From Sandaracinaceae bacterium (lineage in GTDB: Bacteria; Myxococcota_A; Polyangia; Polyangiales; Sandaracinaceae), in the NCBI GenBank assembly GCA_020633195.1, contig JACKEC010000028.1, positions 62,001 to 126,000 on the forward strand: 64,000 bases of DNA. Reading direction: 5' to 3'. Made by a program: the position numbers and the translations under genes. This document shows positions 43,684 through 51,620 of this stretch, piece after piece. Position 1 is the stretch's first letter, and each line of letters opens with the position of its first letter. The notes under the pieces are model-generated. The model saw nothing but the letters and a program-made list of their open reading frames with translations, was not told the DNA's origin and made no database searches.

Positions 43684-43712
43684 TGCGCGCTTCGGCGCTG
43701 TACGATCGCTCG

Positions 43713-46280
43713 ATGCGGACCGCGCTCGCGCTCTTGCTCCTCGCCAGCTGCACGGACCCCGCGCCGCCGACGGAGGACGCGGGGCCCCCACCGCCGACGA
43801 CCTGCGACACCCCGCCCACGATCGAGCTCGGGGACGCCGACGGACACCCCGAGCCGCTCGGCGCCGCGCCGGGTGAGGCGCGGGCGGGTCGGCTCGCGAG
43901 CGTGCCCGACGATCCGAGCGGGCTGCTCCGCTGGGCCGCGGGGGACTTCGTGCTCGCCAACGACCGCGTCGCGCTGGTCATCGAGGACGTGGGCACCTCC
44001 GACGAGATGAACCCCTACGGCGGACAGCCGATCGGCGCCGCGTCCATCGAAGACGGCGCGCTCGCCGCGCCGGCCGACTTCAGCGAGCTCATCTTCACCC
44101 TGGGGCGCGCCACGATCGGGGCCGAGCACGTCACCGTGATCGCCGACGGCCGCGACGGAGGGCCCGCGGTGGTGCGCGCGTCGGGGCCGGTCCGCACGAT
44201 CGGCTTCCTCGGCTTCCTCGACGCGGTGATCCCCGGCGACGTCGCCGACCTCGAGGCGGCGCTCGACTACTCCCTGTCGCCCGACGCCGAGCACGTCGAC
44301 GTCCACCTCCGGCTCGCGAACGCGACGGCCTCGGCGCTGGTGGTGCGGCGCCCGTTCCTCTTCGCGTTCCAGCAGAACCGCATGCCCAAGTTCGGGCCCG
44401 CGCTCGGCTTCGACGTGCCGGTGGGCACCGAGCTGCCGTTCGCCGTGTTCGTCGAGGACGGCGCGACGAGCTACGGCTTCGAGCCCGCCGCGGGCACGCT
44501 CGACGTCTTCATCGAGCAAGCGAACTTGCTCGGGTTCTTGCTCGACGCGATCGGCGCGGAGGCCTGCGCGGTGACCGACACCGACCTCGGCGACCTGCGC
44601 ATCGGGGGTCCTGGCCTCGACGGCTGGCTCGACGCGCGCGCCCGCTCGGTGGGGGAGACGCGACACGCGATCCGCGGCGTGGTCCACCAGAGCGACGGGG
44701 CGCCCGCGGCCGGCGCGCGCGTGCACGCGGAGCGGGACGGCGCCTACCTCGGCCGCGCGACGGCGGACGCGACGGGCGCGTTCGAGCTGCACGTGGGCGA
44801 CGCGGACGTGACGCTCACCGCGTGGCGTCGGGGCGACGCGCCTTCCGCGACCGTGGCCGTGACCGCGCCGGCCGACGGCGTCGAGCTGACGCTCGGGCCG
44901 ACCGCGACGCTCGCGCTGACGATCGTCGACGAGACGGGCGCGCCGCTCCCGGCGCGGGTCCAGCTCCTGCCGGTGGACGGCGATGCCTTCGGTCCGCCGG
45001 GCGCGTGGGGGGAGCGCCCCGTCATGCGCGGCCGGACCGACGTGCGCTACCCGGCCGACGGCTCGATCACGATGAGGGTCCCCGCGACGCCGCATCGGGT
45101 CGTCGTCTCGCACGGCTTCGAGCACGAGATCGCGGTGCTCGACGTCGACCTCGCGGACGGCGAGAGCGCGACGCGCGAGGTGACGCTCGCGCGCGTCCTC
45201 GAGACGCCCGGCGTGATGTGCGGTGACCTCCACCTCCACACGAACCGCTCCTTCGACGCCGAGGACGACGCGACCCTGAAGGTCCTCGCCGCCGCGGCGG
45301 AGGGCCTCGAGATCCCGCTCCGCTCCGACCACGAGTGGGTCGGCACGTTCGAGCCCGAGATCGCGGCGCTCGGCCTCGAGTCGCGGCTCTTCGGCGTCGG
45401 CTCGCTCGAGCTGACGACGTTCGTGTACGGGCACGCCGGCGTGTTCCCGCTCGACGCGGATCCGAGCGCCCGCAACGCCGGCGCCGTCGACTGGGTCGAC
45501 CTCGATCCGCCGACCGTGTTCGGCGACGCGGCGTCGCGGATGGGCTCGGACGGACGCGCGACGGTGATCATCAACCACCCGCGCGACTTCGGCGCGCTGC
45601 TCGGCTACTTCAACGCGGCGAACTACGACCCGACCACCGGCACCGCCGGCCGCCCCGAGTGGTGGTACGACGGCTTCACGCTGCTCGAGGTCTTCAACGA
45701 CTCGGACTTCGACGCGAACGCCGACGCGTCCGTGCGCGACTGGTTCTCGCTCCTGAGCCACGGGCACACGACGTTCGCGGTGGGCTCGTCGGACAGCCAC
45801 GAGGTCGCCGGGCGCCCCGTCGGCTACCCGCGCACGTGCGTCGACGTCGGCGTCGACTCGGCCGAGGCGATGCGCGCGCTCGGCGCGGGGGTGTTCCGCG
45901 ACCGACTGCTCGCGGGCGCGGCGACGATCGTCGGGGGCGTGTTCGTGGAGCCCGTCGCGCGCGGCGGCGTCGGCCCCGGAGGGACCGTGAGCGGCGCGGG
46001 GGCGCGGGAGACGATCGAGGTGACCGTGCGCGCCGCCCCGTGGGTCGGCGTCGATCGCCTGCGCGTCTTCGTCGACGGTGAGCTCACCGAGACCCTCGCC
46101 ATCGACGCGTCCACGGAGGACCCGCTCGACCCGGTGGTGCGCTTCCGCGCGCCGCTCGAGGTCGCCGTGGACGCGGACGCCTACGTCGTCTTCGTCGCCG
46201 ACGGCGAAGGCGATCTCGAGCCGGTCTACCGAGGCCGCCGCCCGTTCGGCGTGACCAACCCGATCTTCTTGGTGCGCTGA
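43713..46280 (+). CDS. CehA/McbA-like PHP-domain lipoprotein
   Basis: An 855-residue lipoprotein from ATG 43713 (lipobox LLLLASC). The first 300 residues form beta-rich domains without a family I know. Residues 310-500 contain carboxypeptidase-regulatory-like repeats (HQSDGAPAAGARVHAERDGAYLG is such a unit, broken by a turn). A PHP-type metallohydrolase domain follows, beginning CGDLHLHTNRSFDAEDD, with SDHEW, a later NHPRDFG and SSDSHEVAG supplying metal-ligand His/Asp residues. This resembles CehA/McbA metallohydrolases. Substrate unknown; location periplasm or surface. Confidence 0.82.
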   Translation: MRTALALLLLASCTDPAPPTEDAGPPPPTTCDTPPTIELGDADGHPEPLGAAPGEARAGRLASVPDDPSGLLRWAAGDFVLANDRVALVIEDVGTSDEMNPYGGQPIGAASIEDGALAAPADFSELIFTLGRATIGAEHVTVIADGRDGGPAVVRASGPVRTIGFLGFLDAVIPGDVADLEAALDYSLSPDAEHVDVHLRLANATASALVVRRPFLFAFQQNRMPKFGPALGFDVPVGTELPFAVFVEDGATSYGFEPAAGTLDVFIEQANLLGFLLDAIGAEACAVTDTDLGDLRIGGPGLDGWLDARARSVGETRHAIRGVVHQSDGAPAAGARVHAERDGAYLGRATADATGAFELHVGDADVTLTAWRRGDAPSATVAVTAPADGVELTLGPTATLALTIVDETGAPLPARVQLLPVDGDAFGPPGAWGERPVMRGRTDVRYPADGSITMRVPATPHRVVVSHGFEHEIAVLDVDLADGESATREVTLARVLETPGVMCGDLHLHTNRSFDAEDDATLKVLAAAAEGLEIPLRSDHEWVGTFEPEIAALGLESRLFGVGSLELTTFVYGHAGVFPLDADPSARNAGAVDWVDLDPPTVFGDAASRMGSDGRATVIINHPRDFGALLGYFNAANYDPTTGTAGRPEWWYDGFTLLEVFNDSDFDANADASVRDWFSLLSHGHTTFAVGSSDSHEVAGRPVGYPRTCVDVGVDSAEAMRALGAGVFRDRLLAGAATIVGGVFVEPVARGGVGPGGTVSGAGARETIEVTVRAAPWVGVDRLRVFVDGELTETLAIDASTEDPLDPVVRFRAPLEVAVDADAYVVFVADGEGDLEPVYRGRRPFGVTNPIFLVR

Positions 46281-46384
46281 GTCCCGAGGGCGCGAAGCGA
46301 TCGAGGGATCTCAGTGGGGAGCGCGAGGGGCTTGCCCCTCGCCGGAGAGAAATCGCCGGAGGCGATTTATCGACAGGCCTCGAG
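46281..46384. repeat. Repeat-like spacer with two strong hairpins
   Basis: This spacer separates two convergent genes. GCGAGGGG (46323-46330) and CCCCTCGC (46335-46342) form an 8-bp stem with loop CTTG. AAATCGCC (46350-46357) and GGCGATTT (46361-46368) form another with a 3-base loop GGA and a short T-run, so it could terminate in either direction. The preceding part (tcccgagggcgcgaagcg, then atcgagggatctc) has the look of dispersed intergenic repeats; copies elsewhere in the genome would settle that. Confidence 0.5.
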
Positions 46385-46783
46385 CTACTGCGGCGGGACG
46401 CCGTAGAGGGCGACGGCGGGCGGGCCGTCCGAGCCGTCCTCGTCGTAGCCGTCGTCGCTGCCATCGTCCGCGATGCCGTCGTCGGCGCCGTCGTCGGCGC
46501 CGTCGTCGATCGCGTCGTCGCCGCCGGAGGTGTCCTCGGGCTCGACCGTGGTGTCCTCGTCGGCCGCCTCCCCGCCGCCGCAGGCGGTCGCGCCGAAGGC
46601 GAACAGCGCCGCCGCGAGCAAGCCGCCGCGGCCGGAGATCACGGGGCGCCGCGGCGTCGCGTCGCGCAACGTCGCGCCGCAGAACGGGCACTCGGTCTCG
46701 CTGGGGCGCTCGGCCGCGTGGATGTGAGCGCGGCAGGCCGCGCAGCGGGTGAGCCCTTCGCGGCTCCGGATCGGCTTGGACAT
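46385..46783 (-). CDS. Zinc-ribbon membrane protein with acidic tail
   Basis: A 132-residue protein. The N-terminus holds a zinc ribbon (CAACRAH and CPFCGA, two CxxC pairs). A hydrophobic segment follows (GGLLAAALFAFGATACGGG) that could be a membrane helix or, less likely, an internal lipobox. The rest is a highly acidic Asp/Glu/Gly tail of about 55 residues (DDGADDGADDGIADDGSDD) ending in PPAVALYGVPPQ. No family function is known to me. It lies 25 nt after the stop side of the upstream lipoprotein on the same strand. Confidence 0.7.
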   Translation of the reverse strand: MSKPIRSREGLTRCAACRAHIHAAERPSETECPFCGATLRDATPRRPVISGRGGLLAAALFAFGATACGGGEAADEDTTVEPEDTSGGDDAIDDGADDGADDGIADDGSDDGYDEDGSDGPPAVALYGVPPQ

Positions 46784-46808
46784 CGACCCCGAGGGTAGCC
46801 GGTTGTGG

Positions 46809-47408
46809 TCAGCTCGGCTCGCGGAAGCAGAGCTCGACGGAGCGCACGCCCCGACGCGACATCTCGACGGTCCACGCGCCGTCGACGGGGACGAGGTGAT
46901 CGGAGCACAGCCGCCGGCCCGAGTCGGTGAGGCTCATGCGCCCGGTCTGGAGGAGCAGGGTCCGGTCCTCGCAGTCGTCGTCCTCGGCGAAGAACTCCTC
47001 GTCCTCGTACGGCTGCGCGTTCGCCTCCGCCGCCGCGACCACGCGGAGCGTGTCGTCGTGCATCGTGATGGTCGCGCCGTTGCCGCCGACGATCCGGAAC
47101 AGGTCGCCCTCGCGCCGACAGGCCATGACCGTGACCTCGACCTCGTAGAGCCCGGAGACGTCGATCGTCCCGTGGTCGCCGTCGAGGGAGACGCGCTCGC
47201 CGCAGGTGGTCTCGCCCGACGCCGCGTCGATCTCGCACGACTCGCTGCACAGCGCGCTCTCGCCCATCCGGATGTCGCCGTCGCAGAGCCCCACGTCCTC
47301 CTGGCCTTCGCCGGGGACGTAGTCGGGCTGACCGATGATCGGCTGATCGAAGGCGACGAGCTGAACACAGCCCGTCAGGAGCGCGGCCAGGGGTAGAACG
47401 AAGCGCAC
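46809..47408 (-). CDS. Lipoprotein of unknown function
   Basis: A 199-residue lipoprotein (signal MRFVLPLAALLTGC). The mature protein is beta-rich with about ten cysteines, including CSESCEID and a later CEDRTLLLQTGRMSLTDSG. It is probably a disulfide-stabilised periplasmic or surface domain. No motif identifies a function. It is divergent from the metallo-beta-lactamase-fold gene with 64 bases between starts. Confidence 0.72.
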   Translation of the reverse strand: MRFVLPLAALLTGCVQLVAFDQPIIGQPDYVPGEGQEDVGLCDGDIRMGESALCSESCEIDAASGETTCGERVSLDGDHGTIDVSGLYEVEVTVMACRREGDLFRIVGGNGATITMHDDTLRVVAAAEANAQPYEDEEFFAEDDDCEDRTLLLQTGRMSLTDSGRRLCSDHLVPVDGAWTVEMSRRGVRSVELCFREPS

Positions 47409-47472
47409 GGCCGCGGACTGTAGCTCGTTTGGCGGGGCTCGCCGCTCGGCCGGGCTGCACTATGTTCCGCCG

Positions 47473-48351
47473 ATGCGGAGAGCCCTCCTCGTCGCCTCGC
47501 TCCTCGTCGGCTGCGGCTCGACCGCGCCGCCCGTCGATCACCCGACCGCGGACGCGCGGGTCGGCCGCTGGGTATCGCCGGCGCGCACGTTCCGGACGAA
47601 CCTGTTCTGGATCGACGCGCCCGAGGGCGTGGTCCTCGTGGACACCGGGTTCCTCCCCTCGGACGCGGAGGCGGCCGTCGCGGCGGCCGAGCGCGCGACC
47701 GGCAAGCGCGTGGTGCTCGCCGTCGTGCTGCACGCCAACCCGGACAAGTTCAACGGGGCGCACTACCTGCGCGCTCGCGGGATCGAGGTGGTCACGAGCC
47801 AGGCCGTGATCGATCTCGTCCCGCACGTGCACGCGATCCGGCACCGCGCGTTCGCGTCTCGTTACCCGGGCGAGTACCCCGACGCGCCGCCCGAGCTCGA
47901 GGCGTTCGCGTCCGAGACGCTCGAGGTCGCCGGGACGACGCTGACGCTCCACGCGCTCGGGCCGGGCTGCTCCGACGCGCACGTCGCCCTCGAGTGGGAG
48001 GGGCACGTGTTCGTGGGTGACCTCGTCGCCAACGGCCACCACGCGTGGCTCGAGCTGGGGCACGTCGACGCGTGGCGCGCGCGGCTCGACGAGATCGCGG
48101 CGCTCGGGCCGCGCTACGTGCACCCCGGGCGTGGCGCGTCCGGCGGCCCGGAGCTCCTCGCGGCGCAACGCGACTACCTCGACACGGTCGAGGCGATCAC
48201 CCGCGAGCACGAGCCGACGCTGCCGGTCGACCCCGCCCGCGTCGACGCGGTGCGCGAGGCGATCGAGGCGCGCTACCCGGACCTCGGCCACGCGGTGTTC
48301 CTCCGCATCGGCGTGCCCGCCGTGTACCGACGGCTCGCCGAGGCGAGCTAG
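47473..48351 (+). CDS. Degenerate metallo-beta-lactamase-fold lipoprotein
   Basis: A 292-residue lipoprotein (signal MRRALLVASLLVGCGS). The fold is that of metallo-beta-lactamases: VLVDTGFLPSDAEAAV early, HALGPGCSDAHVALEW, VFVGDLVANGHH and YVHPGRGASGG later. The zinc motif HxHxDH reads HANPDKFNG, so the second His is Asn and the last His is Lys. The remaining His and Asp ligands of the later motifs appear kept. At best one metal site is complete, and the enzyme may be inactive or use altered chemistry. The stop codon marks the left edge of the 165-bp palindromic element. Confidence 0.8.
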   Translation: MRRALLVASLLVGCGSTAPPVDHPTADARVGRWVSPARTFRTNLFWIDAPEGVVLVDTGFLPSDAEAAVAAAERATGKRVVLAVVLHANPDKFNGAHYLRARGIEVVTSQAVIDLVPHVHAIRHRAFASRYPGEYPDAPPELEAFASETLEVAGTTLTLHALGPGCSDAHVALEWEGHVFVGDLVANGHHAWLELGHVDAWRARLDEIAALGPRYVHPGRGASGGPELLAAQRDYLDTVEAITREHEPTLPVDPARVDAVREAIEARYPDLGHAVFLRIGVPAVYRRLAEAS

Positions 48352-48514
48352 AGCGCCGATCGGTTTGAAGAGCCGAGAAGGCTTGGAGCGCGATGGCCGT
48401 CAGGCGTGGTCGGACGTGACGAGGCGATGCTAAAGCATCGTCGAGGAGCGGCTGGCCGCGCCTGGCGGCTATCCCGCCCACGAATTCCGGTGGTTTCAAA
48501 CCGATTGGCGCTCT
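48350..48514. repeat. 165-bp element with near-perfect 20-bp terminal inverted repeats
   Basis: The left arm 48350-48369 (agagcgccgatcggtttgaa) and right arm 48495-48514 are inverse complements at 19 of 20 positions. Inside, GCCGTCAGGCG near 48397 pairs with CGCCTGGCGGC near 48459 with one mismatch, and GATGC-TAAA-GCATC (48425-48438) forms the central tip. The whole stretch can therefore fold into one long hairpin. It is non-coding on both strands and lies between a stop codon and a start codon. It could be a MITE or REP-like mobile palindrome, or a structured RNA. No direct target repeats are obvious. Confidence 0.75.
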
Positions 48515-48577
48515 CGGCAGCGGGAGTTGACGCACGTCGTGTGTGGCCGGCGCCAAACGCGTGAGGATGTGAGACCC

Positions 48578-49117
48578 ATGCACCCGACCGCCCGGCTCTC
48601 CGAAGAGCACGTCAGCATCCTGTTGGGCCTCGACGTCCTCGAGCGCATCGCCGAGCGCCTCGGCGAAGATCCCGCCGCCGTGGCGAGCGACGCGCGGCTC
48701 ATCGTCGACTTCATCCGCGGCTTCGCCGACGAGCTCCACCACCTCAAGGAGGAGGGGATGCTGTTCGTGGCGATGGAGGCCGCCGGTCACTCGCGCCACG
48801 CGGGCCCGATCGGCGTGATGCTCGCCGAGCACGAGGAGGGGCGGGCGCTGGTCCGCTCCATGATCGGCGCGCTCGAGGATCCACAGAGCGGCGCCGACAC
48901 GTTCGAGGCAGCCGCGCTGAGCTTCGCGCAGCTCCTGCGGAGCCACATCATGAAGGAGGACCACATCCTGTTCCCGATGGCGGAGCAGACGCTGTCCGAG
49001 GCGACGCGCGCGGACCTCGTCCGTCGCTTCGGCGAGCACGACGAGGTAGTGCACGGCGTCGCGTACCGAGGTCACCTCGACGCGCTCGCGCGGCTCGCGG
49101 AGCGCTACCCGGGCTGA
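48578..49117 (+). CDS. Hemerythrin/HHE-domain protein
   Basis: A 179-residue helical-bundle protein. Iron-ligand-type residues are spaced as in HHE hemerythrins: EEHVSILLGLDVLE, FADELHHLKEEGMLF, MLAEHEEGRALV, LLRSHIMKEDHILFPMAEQ. It likely binds a di-iron centre and may sense or buffer O2 or NO. ATG 48578 is favoured because the first HHE helix starts right after it. The gene begins just downstream of the palindromic element, so its leader may include the element's right arm. Confidence 0.87.
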   Translation: MHPTARLSEEHVSILLGLDVLERIAERLGEDPAAVASDARLIVDFIRGFADELHHLKEEGMLFVAMEAAGHSRHAGPIGVMLAEHEEGRALVRSMIGALEDPQSGADTFEAAALSFAQLLRSHIMKEDHILFPMAEQTLSEATRADLVRRFGEHDEVVHGVAYRGHLDALARLAERYPG

Positions 49118-49121
49118 CAGC

Positions 49122-49745
49122 TCAGGGGCAGGGGTGCGCGGCGTCCCAGGCCTCGACCGACTCGTACAGGCCGTCGGGCGTCTCGTAGAGGTCGGAGCAG
49201 TCCATCTCCGCGTCGCGGTAGACGATGTAGCCGGTGCGCCGACCGCAGCGCACGAGCGAGACGCTCGTCGAGGCGGCGCGGAGGCAGTCCGGATCGCACG
49301 AGCTCCCCGAGACCGCGTCGGCCAGGGTGTCGTAGCGCGTCGGGCCGACGGTGAAGTAGTCGGGGCAGACGCCGCCCGTGTCGGTCCAGCGACGCACGTA
49401 GGCGTAGGACCCGCCGCAGTCCGAGATCCAGAGGTCGAGGTCGAGGTAGCTACAGGACAGCCCGGAGTCGACGCCCGCGTCGGTGCCGGCGTCCGAGCCC
49501 GCGTCCGTCGCTGCGCCCGCGTCCGAGCCCGCGTCCGTCGCCGCGCCCGCGTCCGAGCCCGCGTCCGTCGCCGCGCCCGCGTCCGAGCCCGCGTCCGTCG
49601 CCGCGTCCGAGCCCGCGTCGGCGGTCGCCGCGTCCATCCCGCTGCCGGCGTCGCTCCCGGGCCCCGCGTCGGCGGGATCGTCGCCTCCACCGCAGGCCGT
49701 CGACACGCACAAGGAACCGAGGACCAAGAGGGTCGAGTACTTCAT
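49122..49745 (-). CDS. Lipoprotein with Asp-Ala-Gly repeat stalk
   Basis: A 207-residue lipoprotein from ATG 49745 with a GAGGA ribosome site about 8 bases upstream. Signal MKYSTLLVLGSLCVSTAC. Residues 25-95 are DAG repeats with a perfect ten-residue unit (TDAGSDAGAA) repeated in tandem. The C-terminal 110 residues hold nine cysteines and several Tyr/Trp (CSYLDLDLWISDCGGSYAY). The architecture is the same as the lipoprotein at 7184, but the C-terminal domain differs. It lies 32 nt downstream of the FGE-fold gene on the same strand. Confidence 0.78.
   Translation of the reverse strand: MKYSTLLVLGSLCVSTACGGGDDPADAGPGSDAGSGMDAATADAGSDAATDAGSDAGAATDAGSDAGAATDAGSDAGAATDAGSDAGTDAGVDSGLSCSYLDLDLWISDCGGSYAYVRRWTDTGGVCPDYFTVGPTRYDTLADAVSGSSCDPDCLRAASTSVSLVRCGRRTGYIVYRDAEMDCSDLYETPDGLYESVEAWDAAHPCP
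49493..49612. repeat. Tandem 30-bp coding repeat
   Basis: A 30-bp unit (gcccgcgtccgagcccgcgt, then ccgtcgccgc) occurs about three times head to tail, with diverged half-units at both ends. It encodes the ten-residue stalk unit of the minus-strand lipoprotein. Near identity between units implies recent duplication or gene conversion. Confidence 0.85.
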
Positions 49746-49777
49746 CGCCAGTCCTCTTGCGACCCCGCTCGACGCTG

Positions 49778-50833
49778 TCAAGGACCCGCGCAGCAGCGGA
49801 AGCCGGTCGAGTAGTCCCAGTGCTCCACGTTGTGCGCCGTGGTGCGGTAGAGGCAGCCCTCGCCGTTGCGGTAGGTGTCGACGTAGTAGCCGCCGCGGAA
49901 GGTGCCCGTCGGGTCCGCCGTCCACTCGTGGAGGTTGCCCATCAGGTCGAAGACGTCCTCGTCGGTCACGCAGCCCGGGTAGCTCCCGGCGGGGGCCAGG
50001 GACATCGGGAGCTGGTTGATGCAGGCGTCGCCGAGGCGCGAGAAGATCCAGGACTCGCTCGTGCCGAACCGCTCCACCGCCGGGTGGACCGCGCGGGCGT
50101 CGTTGCAGCGCCCGTCGTCGCGGGGGCCGGGGTACGGGTAGGTCCGCGTGAGCCCCGGGCCGCGGCACGCTCGCAGCCACTCGGCGTCGGTGCAGAGCCG
50201 CTTGCCCGCTTCGGCGCAGGCGGCCGCGGCCTGGGTGCCGGTGATGTAGCCCTGCGGGATGGCGCCCTCGATCGAGACCGCGCGCACCGCGTTGGTCCCC
50301 GGGTTGTGGAACGGCGACCAGGTCCCGCCAGCGACGAGCTCGAGCGACGCCTCGAAGCGATCGATGCAGAAGGTGTCGACGGGCGTCATGCCCGCGGGAC
50401 ATCCGCCCACCCCCGGCGCCTCGACGAGCCCGGCGTTGGGGGTCGGCATGTCGGCCGGATCGCACATCATCGCGCCGACGGCCGTACAGCATTGGATGGC
50501 CGCGGGCCCCGGGCAGAAGCCGGGCGTCGACATCCGATCGCCGGTGCAGTCGGCGACGTCGAGGCAGGTGCCGGGGACGCCGCCGACGGAGCAAGCCGTG
50601 CCCTCGAACCCCGCGTCCGAGCCCGCCGCGGCGTCGAGGCCCGCGTCCTCGGCCGCCGCGTCCATCGGCGAGGCGGCCGCGTCGGCGCCCGTGTCGAGGC
50701 CCGCGTCGAGGCTCGCGTCGAGGGACGTCCCGGCGTCGCGGTCCGCGCCGGCGTCGACCGACGGAGCCGCGGGATCACAGGCGACGAGCAGCAGCGCGAG
50801 CGAGGCGTAGCGGACCACGGACGGAGCGTACAC
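49778..50833 (-). CDS. Formylglycine-generating-enzyme-fold (SUMF1/FGE) lipoprotein
   Basis: A 351-residue lipoprotein (lipobox ALLLVAC) with a DAG-repeat stalk (about 25-80), a small Cys-rich section (about 80-120) and a C-terminal FGE-sulfatase-type domain. Family segments: VDTFCIDRFEAS, AAACAEAGKRLCTDAEWLRACRGP, VFDLMGNLHEWTADP, TFRGGYYVDT, STGFRCC. The C-type-lectin-like fold is clear, but whether the cysteine pair needed for formylglycine oxidation is present needs alignment. No sulfatase gene is nearby. Myxobacteria carry many such surface proteins, which may bind ligands rather than modify sulfatases. Confidence 0.86.
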   Translation of the reverse strand: MYAPSVVRYASLALLLVACDPAAPSVDAGADRDAGTSLDASLDAGLDTGADAAASPMDAAAEDAGLDAAAGSDAGFEGTACSVGGVPGTCLDVADCTGDRMSTPGFCPGPAAIQCCTAVGAMMCDPADMPTPNAGLVEAPGVGGCPAGMTPVDTFCIDRFEASLELVAGGTWSPFHNPGTNAVRAVSIEGAIPQGYITGTQAAAACAEAGKRLCTDAEWLRACRGPGLTRTYPYPGPRDDGRCNDARAVHPAVERFGTSESWIFSRLGDACINQLPMSLAPAGSYPGCVTDEDVFDLMGNLHEWTADPTGTFRGGYYVDTYRNGEGCLYRTTAHNVEHWDYSTGFRCCAGP

Positions 50834-50854
50834 GCGGGCCGTCGCGGACGCCCC

Positions 50855-51223
50855 TCACCGCGCGGGCTGGCTCAGCGTCTCGCAGCGATCGGCGCGCGCC
50901 TCGCATTCGACCCAGCCGTCGTAGACCGGCTGGCAGATGCCGTGACAGGCCCCGTCGCGGTGCGCGTAGACGGGCCGACAGTCGCCGTCGATACAGTGAT
51001 CGCGGAGCCCGTAGGCGGCGCCCTCCGGGAGACCCATCGATCCCTCGGGGCTCGACTCCGCGTACCGGTCGTGCCCGTGGTCGAAGAGGCGCGCGCACGC
51101 ACCGAGGCAGTCGCCGCAGGTGTCGAGGACGGGCGCGCAGGGGCCCATCGGCAGGGGCGCGGGGGGCGGCGGCTCGCCGGATCCGCAGCCCACGAGGAGC
51201 AGCCCGAGCGCGAGGCGACGCAC
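50855..51223 (-). CDS. Small Cys-rich lipoprotein
   Basis: A 122-residue lipoprotein (signal MRRLALGLLLVGCGSG) with a Pro-rich spacer and about ten cysteines arranged in CxxC/CxxxC clusters (CAPVLDTCGDCLGACARLF, HCIDGDC, ACHGICQPVYDGWVEC). It has the appearance of a disulfide knot. There is no haem-type CXXCH and no known family. Its start abuts the stop of the DUF2237 gene directly upstream. Confidence 0.72.
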   Translation of the reverse strand: MRRLALGLLLVGCGSGEPPPPAPLPMGPCAPVLDTCGDCLGACARLFDHGHDRYAESSPEGSMGLPEGAAYGLRDHCIDGDCRPVYAHRDGACHGICQPVYDGWVECEARADRCETLSQPAR

Positions 51224-51619
51224 CTACGCCTCGGAGGCGATGGCGTGCTCGAGGAGCTCGTCGAGGCTCGCGATCTCGAGCGCCTTCTTGTGCGTGCTCT
51301 CGAGGACGACGGGGCAGGCCCGCCCCTCGTCGTAGGCCTGCTTCCAGCTCCCGGCGCATACGCACCACTGGTCGCCGGCGCGTAGACCGGGGAAGCCGTG
51401 TTGCGGCGCGGGGGTGATGAGGTCGTTGCCCTGGGAGCGCAGGAACTGGAGGAAGTCGTCGGTCACCCGACAGCAGATCGTGTGCGACCCGTGGTCGCGC
51501 GCGTCGGTGTTGCAGCAGCCGTCGCGGAACCAGCCCGTCTTGGGCTGGAGGCTGCACGGCCGAATGGGCGTGCCCAGCACGTTGTAGGAAGGCTCCTTGA
51601 CGGGCTCGACGCGGTCCAC
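51224..51619 (-). CDS. DUF2237 family protein
   Basis: A 131-residue protein matching the DUF2237 family across nearly its full length: SYNVLGTPIRPCSLQPKTGW, FRDGCCNTDARDHGSHTICC, DFLQFLRSQGNDLITPAPQ, GLRAGDQWCVCAGSWKQA. The conserved cysteines suggest metal or nucleic-acid contact, but the family has no established function. It starts 1 nt after the stop of the large kinase-TPR gene upstream on the same strand, so it is cotranscribed with it and with the small lipoprotein that follows. Confidence 0.9.
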   Translation of the reverse strand: MDRVEPVKEPSYNVLGTPIRPCSLQPKTGWFRDGCCNTDARDHGSHTICCRVTDDFLQFLRSQGNDLITPAPQHGFPGLRAGDQWCVCAGSWKQAYDEGRACPVVLESTHKKALEIASLDELLEHAIASEA

Positions 51620-51620
51620 G

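Noticed and set aside
48350..48514. tRNA or rRNA fragment in the palindromic spacer
   Set aside because: It folds as one long hairpin, with no cloverleaf, no CCA end and no T-loop motif.
49493..49612. CRISPR-like regular repeat
   Set aside because: The 30-bp units abut with no unique spacers and code in frame for a lipoprotein stalk.
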